Positions 20,519 through 30,584 of a DNA stretch of 64,000 nucleotides are shown here, one piece after another. Made by a program: the position numbers and the translations under genes. The notes under the pieces were generated by a model. That model was not told where the DNA came from. It was given only the letters and a program-made list of their open reading frames with translations, and made no database searches. Location: assembly GCA_027563935.2 (NCBI GenBank), contig CM050454.1, forward strand, positions 19,775,501 to 19,839,500, given 5' to 3'. Origin of the DNA: Costus lasius (taxonomy: Eukaryota > Streptophyta > Magnoliopsida > Zingiberales > Costaceae). Every line of letters begins with the position of its first letter. The first letter of the stretch is position 1.

Positions 20519-22765
20519 ATGAGCTTCAATGTGCGATCCCTACTGGAAAGGGAGAAGTTTGCTGGGCCAAACTTCTCTGACTGGTTCGGACACCTTAAGA
20601 TCGTTCTTAAGGCAGAGAGGAAACTGTATGTCCTCGAGACGGTGATACCGCCGCAGCCCGCTCCGAACGCCGCAAGGGCGGTTCGGGATGCCTATGAAAA
20701 GCACGTCAATGATAGCATTGATGTCGCTTGCCTGATGCTAGCGTCTATGACGCCACCGCTGCAGCGTCAGCATGAGGATATGTCGGCTATAGAGATTATA
20801 GCGAACCTCAAGATGCTGTATGCTGCACAGGCGAGGACAGAACGCTATAATCTGACGAAGCTCTTCTTTCAGAGCAAACTGGCTGAAGGGAGCCCAGTGG
20901 GAGCTCACGTGCTCAAGATGATTGGGCACAAGGAGGCTCTGGAGAAACTGGGGCATACCATCAACCAGGAGCTTGCTGTAGATATTATTCTGCAGTCTCT
21001 TCCACCTTCTTTCGATGCGTTCATCATTAACTTTAATATGAACAAAATCGATTGTACGCCGGCAGAGCTGTTGAATATGCTCTTGACTACTGAGGAAACT
21101 CTGAAGGGTAAGCCTTCAACCTCTGTCTTGTTGGTTCCTTCTAGGAACAAGAAGAAGGGGAAGAAGGGCAAGGCCCCTGTCAAGAATTACAGCAAGGCTC
21201 TGAAACAGAAGGTGAAGCGGTCGAAGGACAACAGGTGTTTCCACTGTGGCCAGCTGGGTCACTGGAAAAAGGACTGTAAAGCGCTCCAAGGAGATAAGAG
21301 GGGAAGCATTGCTTCTGGCTCAGGTATATTCGTGACGGAAGTCATGGTTTCATCTTCTTCTATTTCATGGGTGTTGGACACTGCATGTGGAGTTCACATT
21401 TGTTCAAATGTACAGGAACTCAGGAGAAGAAGGCAGGTGGGACAGCATGAGGTAGACCTACGAGTCGGAAACGGGGCACGGGTTGCTGCTGTTGCTGTAG
21501 GAGACTATTTCATTACTTTACCATCTGGCATTGTATTAGAATTAAACAATTGTTATTTTGTACCCAGTATTACCAAGAATATTATCTCTATTCCTGCTCT
21601 TGTCAGGAAAGGATTTGCCTTTGAATGCAAGATTTCAAAGTGTATTTTGACTTATGATAATATTGTGTATGCAACTGGTTCAATTAACAATGGGTTATTC
21701 ATGTTGGACATGGAATATTCTATACAAAACATTGATAATAAGAAAGCCAAGTATGCTGATGACAGCACCTTGCTTTGGCATAGTCGTTTAGGCCATATAA
21801 ACGAGAAGCGCATTAAGCGGTTGCATGATCATGGACTGCTGGGATCATTCTCCTATGAGGAGATTGATACATGCAAAGCTTGTTTAATGGGTAAAATGAC
21901 GAAGTCACCTTTTCCTAATAAAGGACAAAGGGCTTCAGGTTTACTTGACCTTATACACAGTGATGTGTGTGGGCCTTTCAGTAAACATGCCAGAGGTGGC
22001 TATCAGTACTTCGTTACCTTTACTGATGATTTCAGTAGGTATGGTTATGTCTTTTTAATGAGACATAAAAGTGAATCTTTTGACAAGTTCAAAGAGTTCA
22101 AAAATGAAGTACAAAATCAGTTAGGCCGAAATATCAAGGCACTTCGTTCTGATCGAGGTGGTGAATACCTAAGTCGAGAGTTTACTGACTATCTGAAGGA
22201 GTGTGGGATTATCTCACAGCTCACTCCACCAGGAACACCGCAGTGGAATGGTGTGTCCGAGAGGAGAAATAGAACGTTACTTGATATGGTTCGTTCTATG
22301 ATGAGTCAGGCTACTCTACCGTACTCCTTTTGGGGTTTTGCACTGGAGACAGCTGCAAAGGTACTAAACCGAGTGCCATCCAAGGCAGTTTCAAAGACGC
22401 CATATGAGTTATGGTATGGGAAACAGCCTAGCTTGACATTTATCAGGATCTGGGGTTGCGAGGCTTATGTCAAAAAGCTCGCCTCTGGGAAACTGGAGAG
22501 CAGATCTGATAAATGCATCTTTGTCGGTTACCCTAAGGAAACTAAGGGTTATTATTTCTACGATCCCAAAGAGAACAAGGTTTTTGTTGCTCGGACGGCC
22601 ATATTTCTTGAGAAGGAATTTCTTCTGCAAGAGGCCAGTGGGAGAGAAATAAAACTGGATGAGAATCCAGAGGAAGGACAAAGTGCTCAAGCACAGTTGG
22701 ATGAGCCTGAGCCGGTAGATCAGGTTATTGAACAACCTGAGGCTCAAATAACACGGGAACCGTGA
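20519..22765 (+). CDS. copia-1 gag, protease and integrase (first part of gag-pol, ends at in-frame TGA)
   Basis: The ATG at 20519 opens a 748-codon frame. Gag occupies about residues 1-260 and ends with the zinc knuckle CFHCGQLGHWKKDC (about 240-253). The protease active site is WVLDTACGVHIC (about 284-295). The integrase zinc-binding HHCC region begins LWHSRLGHINEKR (about 419-455). The catalytic core has Asp in SDVCGPF (482), Asp in RSDRGGEY (545) and Glu in GVSERRNRTLLD (581). The frame ends at TGA 22763-22765, but the same frame continues without another stop through RT and RNase H, so the gene is one gag-pol with a single nonsense codon, most simply CGA to TGA. Confidence 0.95.
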   Translation: MSFNVRSLLEREKFAGPNFSDWFGHLKIVLKAERKLYVLETVIPPQPAPNAARAVRDAYEKHVNDSIDVACLMLASMTPPLQRQHEDMSAIEIIANLKMLYAAQARTERYNLTKLFFQSKLAEGSPVGAHVLKMIGHKEALEKLGHTINQELAVDIILQSLPPSFDAFIINFNMNKIDCTPAELLNMLLTTEETLKGKPSTSVLLVPSRNKKKGKKGKAPVKNYSKALKQKVKRSKDNRCFHCGQLGHWKKDCKALQGDKRGSIASGSGIFVTEVMVSSSSISWVLDTACGVHICSNVQELRRRRQVGQHEVDLRVGNGARVAAVAVGDYFITLPSGIVLELNNCYFVPSITKNIISIPALVRKGFAFECKISKCILTYDNIVYATGSINNGLFMLDMEYSIQNIDNKKAKYADDSTLLWHSRLGHINEKRIKRLHDHGLLGSFSYEEIDTCKACLMGKMTKSPFPNKGQRASGLLDLIHSDVCGPFSKHARGGYQYFVTFTDDFSRYGYVFLMRHKSESFDKFKEFKNEVQNQLGRNIKALRSDRGGEYLSREFTDYLKECGIISQLTPPGTPQWNGVSERRNRTLLDMVRSMMSQATLPYSFWGFALETAAKVLNRVPSKAVSKTPYELWYGKQPSLTFIRIWGCEAYVKKLASGKLESRSDKCIFVGYPKETKGYYFYDPKENKVFVARTAIFLEKEFLLQEASGREIKLDENPEEGQSAQAQLDEPEPVDQVIEQPEAQITREP

Positions 22766-24403
22766 AGATCGGGAAGGATCCGTCGTCAGCCTGAGCGCTA
22801 TGACGGAGTCTACATCATTGATAATGATGAACCCCTCACTTATGCGGATGCGGTCAGTGGACCGGAGTCAGCTAGATGGCTTGAAGCTATGCGAGCCGAG
22901 ATGGACTCCATGTCAGATAACCAAGTCTGGGATTTGGTTGATCCGCCTTCGGGAGTAATCCCTATAGGCTGTAAATGGATCTTCAAGAAGAAGATTGACA
23001 TGGATGGTAACGTGGTTACCTATAAAGGCAGGCTAGTTGCGAAAGGTTTCAAACAAATCTACGGGATAGATTATGATGAAACTTTCTCACCTGTAGCTAT
23101 GTTTAAGTCTATTCGGATTCTTTTCGCGATAGCTGCATATTACGATTATGAGATCTGGCAGATGGATGTGAAGACAGCTTTCCTTAATGGAAATCTGGAT
23201 GAGGATGTGTATATGACACAACCTGAAGGTTTCACTAATCCATCAGATCGTCATAAAATATGCAAGTTAAAGAAGTCCATTTATGGACTTAAACAAGCAT
23301 CTAGGAGCTGGAATATTCGTTTTGATGAATCAATCTCTGAGTTTGGTTTCATCAAGAACGAAGATGACCCGTGTGTGTATAAGAGGTTTAGTGGGAGCGT
23401 GATTACATTCCTAATCCTCTACGTCGATGACATCTTGATCATTGGAAATGATATTCCTGAACTGCATGCTGTTAAAGCATGGTTAGGAAAATGTTTCCAG
23501 ATGAAAGATTTAGGAGAAGCAGCCTATGTATTAGGTGTGAAGATCTACAGAGATAGATCTAAGAGGCTTCTCGGGCTGTGCCAGAGTACTTACATCGATA
23601 AGGTCCTGGAGAGATTCCATTTAGAGAATTCTAAACGTGGATATCTTCCAGTCAGACATGGTCTGAATCTTTCGAAGAGTCAGTGTCCACAAACACAGAC
23701 TGAGAAAGATGAGATGGACAATACGCCTTATGCTTCGGCTATTGGGTCCATTATGTATGCGATGTTGTGTACTCGCCCAGACGTCGCTTACGGGTTAAGC
23801 GTGACCAGTCGATTCCAAAGTAATCCAGGTTTGGCGCACTGGATTGCAGTCAAGAACATCTTAAAATATCTGCGGAGGACCAAAGATATGTTCTTGATAT
23901 ATGGTGGTCAGGAAGAACTCAGTATAGAGGGATATACTGATGCTTCGTTCCAGTCGGACCAGGATGATTTCCGATCGCAATCAGGCTATGTTTTTAGCTT
24001 GAATGGTGGAGCAGTGGTGTGGAAGAGTTTCAAACAGTCAACTGTTGCTGATTCCACAACAGAAGCCGAGTATGTTGCAGCCTCGGAAGCATCCAAGGAG
24101 GCAGTCTGGATTCGTAAGTTCGTGAGAGAACTTGGTGTCGTTCCTTTGAGTGCCGATCCTTTGGTTATCTTCTGTGATAACACTGGAGCAATAGCACAAG
24201 CAAAGGAACCACGGTCGCACCAGAAGTCCAAGCACATACAGAGACGGTTTCACTTGATCCGGGAGATCATTGATCGTGGCGAGATCAAGATTTGCAAGGT
24301 TCATACAGATGACAATCTGGCAGACCCGCTTACCAAGCCTCTGGCGCAGCAGAAGCATGAGCAGCACTGTAATAATATGGGTTTGAGATTTCTCAACCAT
24401 TAG
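22766..24403 (+). CDS. copia-1 reverse transcriptase-RNase H (second part of gag-pol)
   Basis: In frame with the preceding ORF. After RRQPERYDG comes the RT: VDPPSGVIPIGCKWIFKKK, YKGRLVAKGFKQ, MDVKTAFLNGNL, then the catalytic YVDDILIIGND (at about 23420). RNase H follows with GYTDASFQSDQDDF, VADSTTEAEYVA and FCDNTGAIAQA, ending NNMGLRFLNH at the TAG before the polypurine tract. All catalytic residues looked for are present. RT copies the RNA to DNA and RNase H removes the template. The first ATG of this part is at 22889, but an independent start is not needed if the upstream TGA is read through or is a recent mutation. Confidence 0.95.
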   Translation, partial: RSGRIRRQPERYDGVYIIDNDEPLTYADAVSGPESARWLEAMRAEMDSMSDNQVWDLVDPPSGVIPIGCKWIFKKKIDMDGNVVTYKGRLVAKGFKQIYGIDYDETFSPVAMFKSIRILFAIAAYYDYEIWQMDVKTAFLNGNLDEDVYMTQPEGFTNPSDRHKICKLKKSIYGLKQASRSWNIRFDESISEFGFIKNEDDPCVYKRFSGSVITFLILYVDDILIIGNDIPELHAVKAWLGKCFQMKDLGEAAYVLGVKIYRDRSKRLLGLCQSTYIDKVLERFHLENSKRGYLPVRHGLNLSKSQCPQTQTEKDEMDNTPYASAIGSIMYAMLCTRPDVAYGLSVTSRFQSNPGLAHWIAVKNILKYLRRTKDMFLIYGGQEELSIEGYTDASFQSDQDDFRSQSGYVFSLNGGAVVWKSFKQSTVADSTTEAEYVAASEASKEAVWIRKFVRELGVVPLSADPLVIFCDNTGAIAQAKEPRSHQKSKHIQRRFHLIREIIDRGEIKICKVHTDDNLADPLTKPLAQQKHEQHCNNMGLRFLNH

Positions 24404-24409
24404 ATTAAG

Positions 24410-24423
24410 TGCAAGTGGGAGAT
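24410..24423 (+). promoter_or_regulatory. Polypurine tract of copia-1
   Basis: AAGTGGGAGAT runs directly up to the 3' LTR; it would prime plus-strand synthesis. Confidence 0.85.
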
Positions 24424-26072
24424 TGTTGGAGTATGCCCTTAAGGCTAATGTTTGAGGCCTTGGGATTGTAATAAGTATCATGTAAGAAACTCTTGTGTTT
24501 TATAAAGGCATGGTTGTTATTCAGGTTGTTACCTTGTCTGCTGTAATAAGTGTACTTCTGAATAATGTCTCAAAGCTGTTCAGCTAGGCTGACAGTCTAT
24601 ATGTCCTTAGTCGAGATATCTTGGTGAACATGAGACAGCCTTGATATGATTGAGACTAATATGTGTGCTAATCTTATAGGATGCTTCGAGCATGGAATAA
24701 GATGTAGACTCATGGGTACATTGGATGTACTGGACAGACCCTACTGGGATATTCCATTGCTTGTCACAATGTGAATGATCCTTATAAGCAGCAAGTGGCA
24801 CATGTCCTTTGACTTGAGATCACTTGTGTTTCTAAATGATGATTGTCATTGTTTTGAGGTAGTTCAATATCATTTGAAACATAATGATTATAGACTATCT
24901 TGGATGGTGAGCTTGAATCAGGTTAGGGCACTTGTGATAGATAAAGGATTGCCGTCTCCTTGTTCAAGGAGTGTGATGTTCTAAAGGGCCCCCCTATATG
25001 AGATGATTGAGATAGTGTATGGCCATACCCAGATGACTATGTTCATCTGATCTAATCATGCTCATCATATTGGAGTTACAAGCTTGACCCGCTTGTCCAA
25101 TAAGAACATCCAGTGGCAAAGGACACATGTATGCCAAGTGAGTTGATTCACACTTGTGCTATGGTTTGGGTGGAGTCTTGGAAGACTCTTTCCTTTATAT
25201 CGGGAGACAGTGATGTGTTGCTAGATACCCCTCACTGATCGTGATAACGTAAGTTATCGTTACCGACATTTAGAGGAAACCCTCAGGGTCGCACAATTTG
25301 ATGATATGGCTTACTTAAGTCAGATCGTGTGGACTGAACTGTTTAGACTCAGTTTAAACGAGTTCAGACTCTGATTGTAAGTGAGATCTAGTCTGATCAT
25401 GTTTGATTGATTGGGGCTTGAGATCGGTAAGCTTCGATCGAGAGTTTGGATGCTAGATCATAGAGATCAAGAGCATCAAGAGATGAACGGTTAGATCTTG
25501 AACCATTTGGTTCAAAGAGATCTAGACCATGGCTTGGGCTGGTTTAATGAACCGAATTGGGTTGAACCTAATTGACTTGAACCGGTTCACATGGGTGAAC
25601 GTATGGTTCAAGGTGTAAAGGCTTGTTGGGCGGTTTTTCCTTCAAGTGAGCGCATGGCTTGAAAACCTTCCATTTATGGAAGTGTAACGCCATGACTTGA
25701 TGGGAGAAGGCTTAACGCAAATCGGTTTTACTGAATTGTCATCTTCGTTGGACGAAAGAGGATTCTGGGAGACGGTAGCTCTCGGCCAAGCGCATCTCAA
25801 CACACGACAAGGACATTGGGATCTCTTGCTAGCACAAGGAAGATCCTAAAGGGTAGCCACCCCTCATCTTGTGTGTGAACTTGAAGAGGAGACCTACTTT
25901 GATCTCTTGCTTCCAAGCCGCCACCCTCTTCATGGCCTTGGTATGAGTTCTCATAACTTCAAGTTGATCATATAGTTATCATATTCGATCTTGTTTAGAA
26001 ACCCTTTTCGCCATGCTTGTTAGAATCGCAAGTTTAGGGTTTCTCCCCCCTTTTGAACTAGGGGTTCCTTCA
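24424..26072 (+). repeat. 3' LTR of copia-1
   Basis: Matches 16955-18603 with one difference found by eye. Followed by TSD TAACA. Confidence 0.95.
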
Positions 26073-26077
26073 TAACA

Positions 26078-26796
26078 ATCATAAACATTCAAAATACATA
26101 TTTATAAAGCTCTGAAGAATAAGCATATCATGAAGGACACCCTAGACTTAAATTGTTGCATATATATATAAATATTCAACCAATAAAGAATTTCAGAAAA
26201 AATTTTGCAAGAGTTCCCTTTGTATTTGTTGGCGAAACCCTATACAGTTATATCAAAATTGAGAACATGACTCAGAAAAAATCTAGGAAATATACCACAT
26301 CAAAGATATTCAATTTTTACATGGTAATCAACCTTCAAATATCAAATACCGTCTAGTTTCATCTGTCAATTTACAGTTTTACCAAACTCACTTACTATTC
26401 ATTCTAAATATCAAGCATATGTATCAGAATAGCTCTTAAATGCATAAATGCATCAACAAAATATCTAAAATCATCATAGAACGCATCAGATATATGATGA
26501 ACACCAGATGTACACAAAACCATCACAACCATATCATGTTCAGCATCCTAAGGTCAAATACCGTCTAATATATACAATGCCAGGTCAAATGTCAAATATC
26601 AAAATGAATCGCATAATATCTCAATACAACGCATACACACAAATAAATCATAAAGGAGCTATGTGCAGTCACATTGACAACGAGTCTACTAGATCCTGTG
26701 CATGAATGAGATAATTGTGAGATCACATGCTCAATAATTAAAACATAGTTGCAAAGCGCGAAGAAAAAAAATGAAATACGATACTCACAGAATCAA
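26078..26796 (-). other. 3' untranslated part of left B unit, right of copia-1
   Basis: AT-rich sequence continuing 15957-16954 across the copia-1 insertion; matches 34713-35430 of the right unit. No gene seen. Confidence 0.8.
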
Positions 26797-27945
26797 TCAA
26801 TTCGTCTCTGTATGCTCAGAGTCCTCCTCGTCTCTAGTATGTCTAGTCGATGATGATGGGGGACGACGCCGTAATAACTCCTCTATCACGCGTAAAGAGT
26901 CAAGTGCCCTCGACTGTCCCTGCTCAATTCGCGCTATGTCGTCGCGCATCCTCCTCTGCTCGGCTCGCATCTGCTCTAATAAAGGATCTGATCGTGCTGA
27001 AGTGGACGGTCTGGCAGATGAAGACTGCCGATCAGCGGCTGATGGGGCGACTGGAGGAATGTCCTTAGTAAATCTCGGTGGTGATGGAGGTGAAGCTGCC
27101 TCTCTATGCCCTCCCCCACGTGTGGGGTCCACGATCCAATTCTGCTGAACACGAACCGTAGTATGGTTCATATTCAGCAGCCTCATGGTAACCTCTGTGT
27201 GCCTGAACATAAGATGGTACGAGCTACCAAGCCTCGTAATCATCTTAATAGCTACACATGCATCCATATCTAGACTCGGGTTGCCTTTTGCCTCGTTCAA
27301 CCCCGAGGGGTCGATACCGAGAGCATAAGCAATCGTAATAACCATGCCTCCCATAACAAGGACTCCTCTCCGAGCTCTAGTGGCTTTCTGGATTTGCTTC
27401 ATCAGGAAAAATGGAGTGCTAACTCTCAAACCTCTCAGCATGGACCATAGAAAGTATAGCTCTGTAGACCTGACCATGCCATCACTCTCTGCCCGCCCGA
27501 AGATGGTGTGCGCCAAAACTCGGTGTATGTATCTGAAGACTGGGTTGGACAAATGCGAGGCTCTGGCAATCCTAGGGTCAAACCTCCCCTCAGTAGATAT
27601 ATCCCGCCAAAATGCTCCCTCAGAAAACTCACGGGGGCGGTGTCTAGTCGCATCCGCGGGGAATCCAAAAATGTGACCCAGCTGGTCTAAAGTAAGTACA
27701 TGGTCCCGGTTCCCTAACCGGAATGACATACTTCTTGGGTCTTCATCATCATGGTTCCTCAGTGTAACCTGAACAGTACTGAAGAACTCCAAGGTCAGCT
27801 GTACGTAAGTAGCATGTCTCTGATGATAAAAATCCTGCCACCCTATGTTCGCGAACATCCACTGGACGTCATCAAACAATCCTAGGGACTGCAGTACCTG
27901 GTCGTCCCAATACCGGGTGCTAATCACTCCTCGAGTGGACAGAGC
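26797..27945 (-). CDS. ATHILA ORF1-like domain protein of left B unit
   Basis: In the same frame as the upstream proline-rich ORF and separated from it by one TGA (27946-27948); there is no ATG at its start, so it is probably the C-terminal part of one protein. The domain begins ISTRYWDDQVLQSLGLFDD, continues YVQLTLEFFSTVQV, MSFRLGNRDHVLTLDQLG, HRVLAHTIFGRAES and STELYFLWSMLRG, then a hydrophobic segment (VLVMGGMVITIAYALGID). The C-terminus is Ser/Pro-rich, then a charged helix likely to form a coiled coil (MRAEQRRMRDDIARIEQG). The pattern is that of the ATHILA ORF-1 family, whose function is unknown. It sits where Athila elements carry an extra gene after pol, but here pol is absent. No signal peptide is seen, so an env role is not supported. 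Confidence 0.75.
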   Translation of the reverse strand, partial: ALSTRGVISTRYWDDQVLQSLGLFDDVQWMFANIGWQDFYHQRHATYVQLTLEFFSTVQVTLRNHDDEDPRSMSFRLGNRDHVLTLDQLGHIFGFPADATRHRPREFSEGAFWRDISTEGRFDPRIARASHLSNPVFRYIHRVLAHTIFGRAESDGMVRSTELYFLWSMLRGLRVSTPFFLMKQIQKATRARRGVLVMGGMVITIAYALGIDPSGLNEAKGNPSLDMDACVAIKMITRLGSSYHLMFRHTEVTMRLLNMNHTTVRVQQNWIVDPTRGGGHREAASPPSPPRFTKDIPPVAPSAADRQSSSARPSTSARSDPLLEQMRAEQRRMRDDIARIEQGQSRALDSLRVIEELLRRRPPSSSTRHTRDEEDSEHTETN

Positions 27946-28995
27946 TCAGTACCTCCTCTCGACCTCTCTACTCCTGTGATGGATCTGACGTGGATAAGGA
28001 GTAAGGACAGGAGGCGGTGATCGCGCTCGTCTCCTCTCTGGAATAATAGTCTCTGGTGAAGCTGGGGAGGGCATAGGTGATGATGGCACTGGTGATACAG
28101 CTGAAGAATGCCCCGATGATGGCTCTGGTGAAGGCAAACGAATCTCTGGTGATATCGATGCTGGTACTGATGGTGGTGCTGGCTGTGTCATCGGCAGTAT
28201 CTCAGAAACTGGCGATGGAACTGTCTGAGGAGTCGTAGAAGACTCAAGTGCAACCGATGGCGAAGAGCGGAGCTCCGGTATGTCTACTGATATTTCTGGT
28301 AAATGAGCAAATATCACAGGTGATGCCTCCTCCTGATCTGGTAATATGGGTGTACTAGCCTCAGGGACAGGCAGGTCTCCCTGGGCTGAGGAGGATGATG
28401 CAATCTCAGGCGTGTGGACTGTATCGTGCGGAGTGTCCACCTCCATGCCCTGAGTAACAGTGGTAGCAGCGTACTCTGGTATATCTATGGAAGGCACTTG
28501 TGTAGTAAGACCCTCCACGTCCATAGGAGTAACGTCAGTCTGTATCGCCACTGATTGCTCTATCTCTGTCGCTATGGGTACAGACACTGGGGGTGCCACT
28601 GAAGTCTCTGCAGACTCCACCACTGGCGATAACGGCCTGGTGGCTCTACCTCCTCGTGTAGTCATGCCTCTCATGGTATGCTTCCTATCATACCGTCTAG
28701 CGATCCTCTGATCGCGGCTCTCTGGCCTGTTGGCAGGCCTCTCTGAAATAATCTCCAACTCTGGAGAACTAATAGGCTGTGGCATATGTGATGTGCTGGG
28801 TACTGAGGATGCACTCGGAGCCTCTAATGCCTGTGCATGGGTCTCAGGCTCTGAGTCAGGATAAACTATCCTCTCAAAAGTGTCTGGTAACACTCCGGAC
28901 ACCATCCTATACATGTAACGTGGTTCCGGCCTAGGATATCTACTCTTCATCACTGCCCCATAGGGCCTAGACCTCACAGATCTCTTCGGTGCCAT
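27946..28995 (-). CDS. Proline/serine-rich N-terminal part of the B second ORF (left unit)
   Basis: ATG at 28995 starts MAPKRSVRSRPYGAVM. The first ~130 residues are basic (RMVSGVLPDTFERIVYP, RRYDRKHTMRGMTTRGGRA). The rest is a low-complexity Pro/Ser/Glu region with repeated words such as SPEIRLPSPEPSSGH and PVPSSPMPSPASPETI, ending REVERRY before a TGA. It probably works as a disordered linker ahead of the ORF1-like domain, which continues in the same frame. It is uninterrupted, unlike the right-unit copy, which is split by the chromovirus. About 430-560 bp upstream lies a block of the same ACGGCC palindromes found in the LTR promoter. Confidence 0.72.
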   Translation of the reverse strand: MAPKRSVRSRPYGAVMKSRYPRPEPRYMYRMVSGVLPDTFERIVYPDSEPETHAQALEAPSASSVPSTSHMPQPISSPELEIISERPANRPESRDQRIARRYDRKHTMRGMTTRGGRATRPLSPVVESAETSVAPPVSVPIATEIEQSVAIQTDVTPMDVEGLTTQVPSIDIPEYAATTVTQGMEVDTPHDTVHTPEIASSSSAQGDLPVPEASTPILPDQEEASPVIFAHLPEISVDIPELRSSPSVALESSTTPQTVPSPVSEILPMTQPAPPSVPASISPEIRLPSPEPSSGHSSAVSPVPSSPMPSPASPETIIPERRRARSPPPVLTPYPRQIHHRSREVERRY

Positions 28996-29783
28996 AGTAT
29001 CAAGCAAATCAATCCAAAAAATGTAATCCTAACTCGAAAATTGTGGTACTACAGTAACCGTGGTATTTGGCCGTGAAGGTCGTGAATGAAATCGTCCCAG
29101 AATTCGAACGAAACAACTCTAGATCGGTGCAAAAGGTATGTGATCCAAGTTCTACTGAAGAATCACAAGTTAGAGTAAAGAAAACTCATGAATCTGTGCG
29201 CAAATCGGGCTTGAATCGGCTGGAAGACGGGTTTTGGCGACTCGGCGGACGAGCGTCTGTTCTTCACGAAATCCGATGGAAATCCAGCGAAAGGTCGTCG
29301 GAAAGCACTCTCTGGAAGTGGAGGAACACTGGTGGAAAGTTTTCGTCGCAGCTCGTAGGAAGAATCGTTGAAAATCGGTGAATTACGAGGGTAAACGTAA
29401 ACCCTAAACCGCCCGTGAGGTTTAAAACGTAAGAATTTAAGGCCCGTAAACATGTCACGGCTTGGGCCGTAAACTCGCCTTAGCGTACAACGTCCCGTTA
29501 ACTTAGTCATCTTTGCATTCACGGCTACGCGATAATTACGGCTCGACCCATAAATGTCGCATTTTACCTTAGCTTTTCATCAGAAAAATCCGCAAAAATC
29601 TTTGAAAATTCCTGCACATAAAACATCGAATTCAGAAGAATTTCTGTATGTAGTAGTTCATCAAATGATATGGAGAAAGCTTAAAACAAAATTAAAAATT
29701 GAGAATACGCTCCTAGGGTTTATAAAGAAAAATTCAAAACTAAAATAGAAAGGTATGCTGAAATTAATGAAAATTCAGAGCTG
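28996..29783 (-). promoter_or_regulatory. Intergenic region of left B unit with LTR-like ACGGCC palindromes
   Basis: Lies between the gag-protease end and the second ORF. At 29424-29560 it holds an ordered set of words also present in the B LTRs upstream of the TATA box: GGCCCGT, then CACGGCTTGGGCCGTAAA, then GCGTA, then ATTACGGCTCGACCCATAAA. The matching LTR 2 block is 33296-33445. The shared order suggests a duplicated promoter module driving the second ORF. I see no clear TATA box downstream of it. Confidence 0.5.
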
Positions 29784-29799
29784 CTGGGTTGCCTCCCAG
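29784..29799 (-). promoter_or_regulatory. Putative RNA hairpin with AGGCAA loop (left B unit)
   Basis: Minus strand CTGGG-AGGCAA-CCCAG, placed just after the protease ORF as in element A, where the stem is TTGGG/CCCAA. Confidence 0.6.
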
Positions 29800-29840
29800 G
29801 AAGCGCTTGTTTAAGGTCTTTAGCTTGACCAAGACAGTGT

Positions 29841-30584
29841 TCATGACTCTTTTGGTGGGTACAAGGCACAGTGGATAATTTGCAGTTGCTGCTCCTGACA
29901 CCTTTCTAGTTCATTGTACAGATTTAACTTTATAGTTCTAGGTAATGTCCATGTCTCAGCTTTCTTTGATTCCCCCTTTTTATGCTTTTTCCAATTTTCT
30001 GAGAGACGTCTATCGATTTCAAAATCAATTCCTTTATCAAAGTTGTTCTCCTTCACCCTTGGAGATTTATCAGAATCTGCAAAATTAATTCGTTTAGCTT
30101 CGGATGAAAAATCAAGGATCAACTTGCTATCATTCAAATTCAAAGTAAGTTTTTCATGCAACATGTCAGTAACAGCTCCTGCGCTTGCTAAAATCGGTCT
30201 TCCTAGAATGAAAGGAAACTTAACATTTTCCTTCATATCAACAACCATAAAATCAATAACGATAGAAAATTCATCAATTTTAACTGTTACATTCTCCAAT
30301 ATACCAATTGGTTGCTGATCAAACCCATTAGCAAATTGAACATATGTGTTAGTGGGTTTAAGTCTTTCACTATCTATTTTCTCAATCAAGTGTGATGATA
30401 TAAAGCTAATGCTAGCTCCTATGTCGCACAAAGCATTTTCAACAGATAACTTACCAATCTTTCATGGAATCGAAATACTCCCAGGGTCTCTTACCTTAGT
30501 TATTTCAATGTTCTGACTTACATGGTCCTTCTTTACCTCGGTTTTACCAGTCTCATGTCCCTTTTGTTCTATTCTAAACAACCT
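29841..30584 (-). pseudogene. Left B unit aspartic protease
   Basis: In frame with gag. The active site reads LCDIGASISFISSHL (D-I-G in place of D-S/T-G), followed by FANGFDQQPIGILENVTVKI, KFPFILGRPILASAG and a basic C-terminus. It would process Gag. Two nonsense codons lie upstream in the frame: TAG at 30585-30587 (Gln CAG in the right unit) and a TGA before KIGKL (Cys TGC in the right unit). The ORF ends at 29841, and no RT follows; the next feature is the AGGCAA hairpin. In autonomous relatives RT would begin here. Confidence 0.83.

Larger units (their letters stand above)
16955..26072 (+). mobile_element. copia-1: nearly intact, young Angela-like Copia element in left B unit
   Basis: LTRs of 1649 bp (16955-18603 and 24424-26072), TSD TAACA (16950-16954, 26073-26077), initiator-tRNA-Met PBS, 1.9-kb leader, single gag-pol frame with one TGA, and polypurine tract. 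By eye the two LTRs differ at one base only (T at 18277, C at 25746), so the insertion is recent. The empty site is seen intact in the right B unit. The integrase-before-RT order shows it is Copia. Confidence 0.95.

Noticed and set aside
26797..27945. ORF1-like domain as an env glycoprotein
   Set aside because: It has one hydrophobic stretch but no signal peptide, no clear membrane anchor at the C-terminus and no cysteine pattern.
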